A stretch of DNA of 64,000 nucleotides from Mitragyna speciosa. Lineage: Eukaryota > Streptophyta > Magnoliopsida > Gentianales > Rubiaceae. The notes below the pieces were generated by a model. The model saw only the letters and a list, made by a program, of their open reading frames with translations, ran no database searches and was not told the origin of the DNA. Shown piece after piece: positions 60,127-64,000 of this stretch. Position numbers and translations under genes: made by a program. Every line of letters starts with the position of its first letter. Position 1 is the first letter of the stretch. The stretch covers positions 32,031,660-32,095,659 of the forward strand of contig CM045554.1 in assembly GCA_024721245.1 (NCBI GenBank), read 5' to 3'.

Positions 60127-63100
60127 GACAATAATTGACAGATAGATCAATCTCCGGAATGGATGAGTGAAGGCTTCATCGCAAAAAGATGTACAGTTCA
60201 GTAAGAGTTACTGATATAGTTTTGCTTCAACACAGAGAGTAATAGGACTGTACATAATTGCGTTCGCTCTGAATAAAGCATAACAGTGGCACTTCTAATT
60301 TGTGGATGTGGATCCTGCATTTTGTGTAATATACACGAAAATAGCTTAGGTGTCAAAAAAATGTAGTGTTTCATCCTATCAACAACCCAATAATGACAAC
60401 TTTTTGGTTTCATCCTTTGCAAGAAGAAGAGAAAGAAAAGTTGATTTGGCCATTTTGAATTTTATTTGAGGAATGGAATCAACAGCATCAAAGTTGATGT
60501 TGGCAGCAAAAGAATCTAGAATTGCAACTTTCTTTTCCTCCATTGCTCCTTAGATTTTACTTTCTTCTCCGGGATGAAATTTATCTTTGTTTTTCCAATG
60601 TTTAGAATTGCTCTTATCTTCGGTCCTGTTCTTCACTAACTATGTCAGTTTTAAGCCACTTCATGAACATTAGCTTAATGGGATGGGGGCTTTAATATTC
60701 CCAAGAAGAATGGCATTTTATATCAATCAATCAATCAATAAGCACATTTAATCCCCCGTACAATCATTTATCAAAGACTTGGCCGATGAAGAAATCTGTG
60801 GTGTTTCTAAAGTTGAAACGTCAATTGCATCAAGATGGAAAATAATCTGTTCTTAATTATTAATCATTTGTGTGGTTTTGCTAGACTGATGGAATCTTGC
60901 TTTAGTAACCACATAAATAAACTTTCGAGTAGTAAAATTTTTGGCTAGCACTGAAGCGACAGACAACTCTCAAGAAAATGACAGTTGAACATGGCCACTA
61001 GGTGGGATATCTGAACCATATTCAGTGGATGGTTTCTCTATTGGCTTCATGGCACTGTCTCCATTTCTTTTGCTTTTATGCTACGATGACGAGAAAGAAT
61101 AATGTACATCCATGTTATCCGCGAAAAATCAAGTTATCAGTAGAATATAAGTTCTGCCAGCTGATCAAATGTTTTCTGTATATGATTAACAAAAAGAGTT
61201 ATATGGTTGGATTACCATTTATAATACAGATTGAATATATTATTAAACCAAAAAAGAAGATAACTTTCTTAAGTAATTTTGTGATATCGAACCACTAGAA
61301 GATCCCTTATATTCCAAAATTATAAATAGGAGTGCAAACAAGTTTGTAATTTTGTGATATCGAACCACTAGAAGATCCCTTAGATTCCAAAATTATAAAT
61401 AGGAGTGCAAACAAGTTTCAACTAACTAAACACCGTAATGTAGTTTGGTTTGAACTTTTAATGAGTTTGAAATCTTTTTGTCTGATTTTGATTTGATTAT
61501 CAATCTCAAACTTACAAAATAAGTTATTGAATTAATCTCAATTCGATGAGGTTTAACTTTTTTATATGCAAAATCATATCTTATATTAATTAAATTGAAA
61601 TCTAGGCAAACTTTAAAATCATTTAGAATGAGTTTTCATCCAGCAGATTCAAGTATTGAGTAGCTTTGTTTATTTTACACCTCTGGCTGTAAACAATTTC
61701 ATCTGCCTGGTCTTCACACCTAAATAAACAAAATAGAAAATTTGATGTTAAATGGATCTTATTAATGTAAAAGTCAAACTATCACATCTTTAAGGGATCT
61801 GTATAATTGTCAAAAACATGTTTGAGAATAAGTGCAATAAAAGTACCTTTTTTTTCAGAAAATAAAAATAGGTGAATACAAATGGGTGAAAGTCGACTAG
61901 CTCATATACTTTATTAACAAAGTAAAAAAATTTATTTTGCCAAGGAATAGCAAGTAATAATTAGTAACTATAAGGTAATAATTAGTTTAATTACTATGAG
62001 TTATTCATATCGTGTTGAGTACGTAGATTGTTAACAACTTGTCATGCACTAGAATAGAATATATATACAACTAAGGAATATTGATTTATGTAGCTGTATT
62101 TTGATATATGAGAGGGGAGTTACAAATAGTGGCCACTGTATAATACCATATTCAAGATGGACAAAGGTGCTTAGGGATGACATATAGAGCATTTGTATGA
62201 GCTCATTTGCATGTTGTGTGGGTTGAGTAGAAGATAACAAAATTAGTGGACTTCTGGTGTCATTAGATAGGTTCAGTCAAGAGGGACTCTTATTTGGTAT
62301 TATTACTTGTTAGACCCAAAAAAGAAAGATACATATGGCCCCTCAAAGTCATTATCTCAAGTTTCATTTGGCAACAAAGTACTTCCTTTTCTCTCTTCTT
62401 TTCTTTGTCAAAATCTTAATGCATTACTTTGCATACTGAGATTTACAACATCACCTAATGCTTATGCTATGGGAAACTTTCTCTAAATGAAGTAAAGCTT
62501 TCCTCATAGCCATCCAATATTTTCTGTTTTCTTTTTGACGCTGCATGCATTAACTTTGGGAGCCAGTTAAGCATTTAGACACAAATTGCTCATAAAAGTG
62601 CCATGAAGTACTCAAGTAGCACAAACAAAATACTGGTTTTGTCCTTGCTAAGGCTGTTCGGTGATGGAGATTTGAATGCTTTCTTTCACTATCTCTGCCC
62701 AAAGATAACATAATAAATGCTTCTCTCAACCATATTTAATACCACCTCAGCTATTTGAGTGTCGACATGATTAGCATCAAGAAGCATTTACATACATTTA
62801 ACAACAAAATATGCATGGCCATCATAGTACTGTTTTTAACTTTGTAATTAATTTCTTATTAGACTTTTGAAGCTGACCCTTCAAATTAGACAAGAAATAC
62901 TATTATATCATATTTTGGAATAATCCAGATTATCATAAACAATAATCCAGATGATCACGTACATCAGATCCCTAATGACAGGAGAAAGCGAATTAGCCGC
63001 GGTTTTAGCAAGAATAACAGTTGAATTCAGCTAAGTATTCAAAGGCATATTTAATCACTGCATTTGATGCTCAGTCCTCACTTTCTATTGTCCTCTGAGT

Positions 63101-64000
63101 TCTAGTACTACTCATTTACTAGGAGTACTGAATTCAACAACTTCTTATTTAGAACAGAGAGTTCATTTACTAAGACATGCTTTAGACTTCTTTCAAAATA
63201 TTTGATTTTTCCTCAACCAGAAAGACAAAAATATCCTTACAAAAAATGTGAAAAAGACAAATAAATCAATACAGAATACAGATAGAGTAAGATTTACTCA
63301 AATACAAACATACCCTAATTCATTTTCATGCATAAAAATGATATGCAAAGTTGACCCGCAAATCCATTGTGATGTCTCTATCTATACAAAGGTACACTTG
63401 CCGATCCAAGTTGAGAAGACTCATCCTATAACCCTGTCCCCCTGACATATTCTTATACAAAACCCATAATGCCCATCCTCAGCCTCCTTCACCCACAAAA
63501 AAAAAAAAAAAAAAAAAAGAAAGTAAATAACTAAGATAAAAACTACACCAAGAAAATAAAAAATAAATAAATAGAAGTGTGATGGTGTGACTCTATCCAT
63601 TTCTTCCAGTGCATATTGTGCTGTCATCTGAGCAAAAGCTATAATCCCAAAACTGTGGACTTTCTTGATGATAGTGTGAAATTTCTGCATCTCTACTAGT
63701 CTAAAGCCTAATAAAGAAACTGATTGAACCATCATTTCAGCAAAAAATTCAAAATCCTAGGAGCATTGAAGAATGAAGATCCAGTTAACTGGTTGAGATA
63801 CCACACAACTTCACAGCAAGTTCAGTGATGAATCAAACCAAAAAACACACACCACAAATCTCAATGCACCATCAGCCAATCAAATGCTTTTACTTCAATA
63901 GCACCCTCTCCTCTGCACAACAGAGAATTGTTACACTAATAATTCGTTTCACTTCATGGCTGGCCTTTCTCTGGTTCAATGCAAAGAAGCTTAGTTGTCT
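60127..64000. other. SS3 3' UTR and intergenic
   Basis: The 3' UTR of SS3 probably ends near the GAATAAAGC motif around 60271. The rest is AT-rich, with a 73-bp tandem duplication (61273-61418), TCAATCAATCAATCAATAA at about 60724-60742, and an A-run at 63499-63518. No gene is supported. The minus-strand frame at 63421-63735 shows no recognisable family. The last 250 bp may enter the transcribed flank of a gene beyond the window. Confidence 0.55.
61273..61418 (+). repeat. 73-bp near-perfect tandem duplication
   Basis: Units 61273-61345 and 61346-61418 begin GTAATTTTGTGATATCGAAC. They differ only in TTATATT versus TTAGATT. Non-coding; recent. Confidence 0.92.

Noticed and set aside
63421..63735. 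Minus-strand ORF near the right edge
   Set aside because: Half of it is a poly-T/Phe run from an A-tract; the remaining segment shows no recognisable domain.
1..64000. CRISPR arrays, tRNA or rRNA genes
   Set aside because: No regularly spaced direct repeats with unique spacers and no tRNA-like T-loop plus acceptor pairing were noticed by eye. The genome is eukaryotic. A tRNAscan-SE run would settle the tRNA question.

Overview
The window is nuclear DNA of a flowering plant, almost certainly a eudicot. The reasons are AT-rich intergenic DNA, many short GT-AG introns, plant-only gene families (CDPK, class III peroxidase, R3-MYB, PPR, chloroplast ATP synthase gamma, starch synthase III) and small non-autonomous transposons. 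No prokaryotic, organellar or viral gene blocks were seen. The species cannot be fixed from the sequence.

Layout, left to right. 1-4.2 kb: intergenic, with a C-rich patch holding two G-boxes. 4.2-4.6 kb (+): small PADRE/DUF4228-like protein. 8.0-13.0 kb (+): eight-exon calcium-dependent protein kinase of the CPK21/CPK9 group. 15.6-20.3 kb (+): six-exon, 702-residue protein of unknown function whose middle resembles a tyrosine recombinase of the Crypton/DUF3504 kind. 22.4-23.6 kb (-): three-exon class III peroxidase, PER42-like. 23.6-31.1 kb: gene-poor and repeat-rich. 31.1-31.75 kb (-): three-exon single-repeat R3-MYB. 34.0-34.2 kb (-): small secreted cysteine-rich defensin-like peptide. 34.5-37.0 kb: two copies of an 0.8-0.9 kb non-autonomous element. 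38.4-40.4 kb (+): PPR protein with a likely spliced leader. 41.7-42.9 kb (+): intronless chloroplast ATP synthase gamma subunit. 46.7-60.1 kb (+): sixteen-exon starch synthase III. 60.1-64 kb: intergenic.

All multi-exon models were built by reading splice sites and checking that exon phases close. The CDPK sums to 1641 nt, the unknown gene 2109 nt, the peroxidase 996 nt, the R3-MYB 222 nt and SS3 3522 nt, each a multiple of three ending in one stop. There is no operon logic. ATPC1 and SS3 both serve the plastid, and the PPR protein probably acts in an organelle. The PPR-SS3 and CDPK-ATPC1 pairings recall neighbours in Arabidopsis, so part of this order may be ancestral.

The most interesting items are the tyrosine-recombinase-like gene, the defensin-like gene whose signal peptide spans a 31-bp-period duplication, a solo LTR with a perfect 5-bp target duplication inside an SS3 intron, two inverted-repeat elements with visible target-site duplications, and the paired GT/GA-rich elements.
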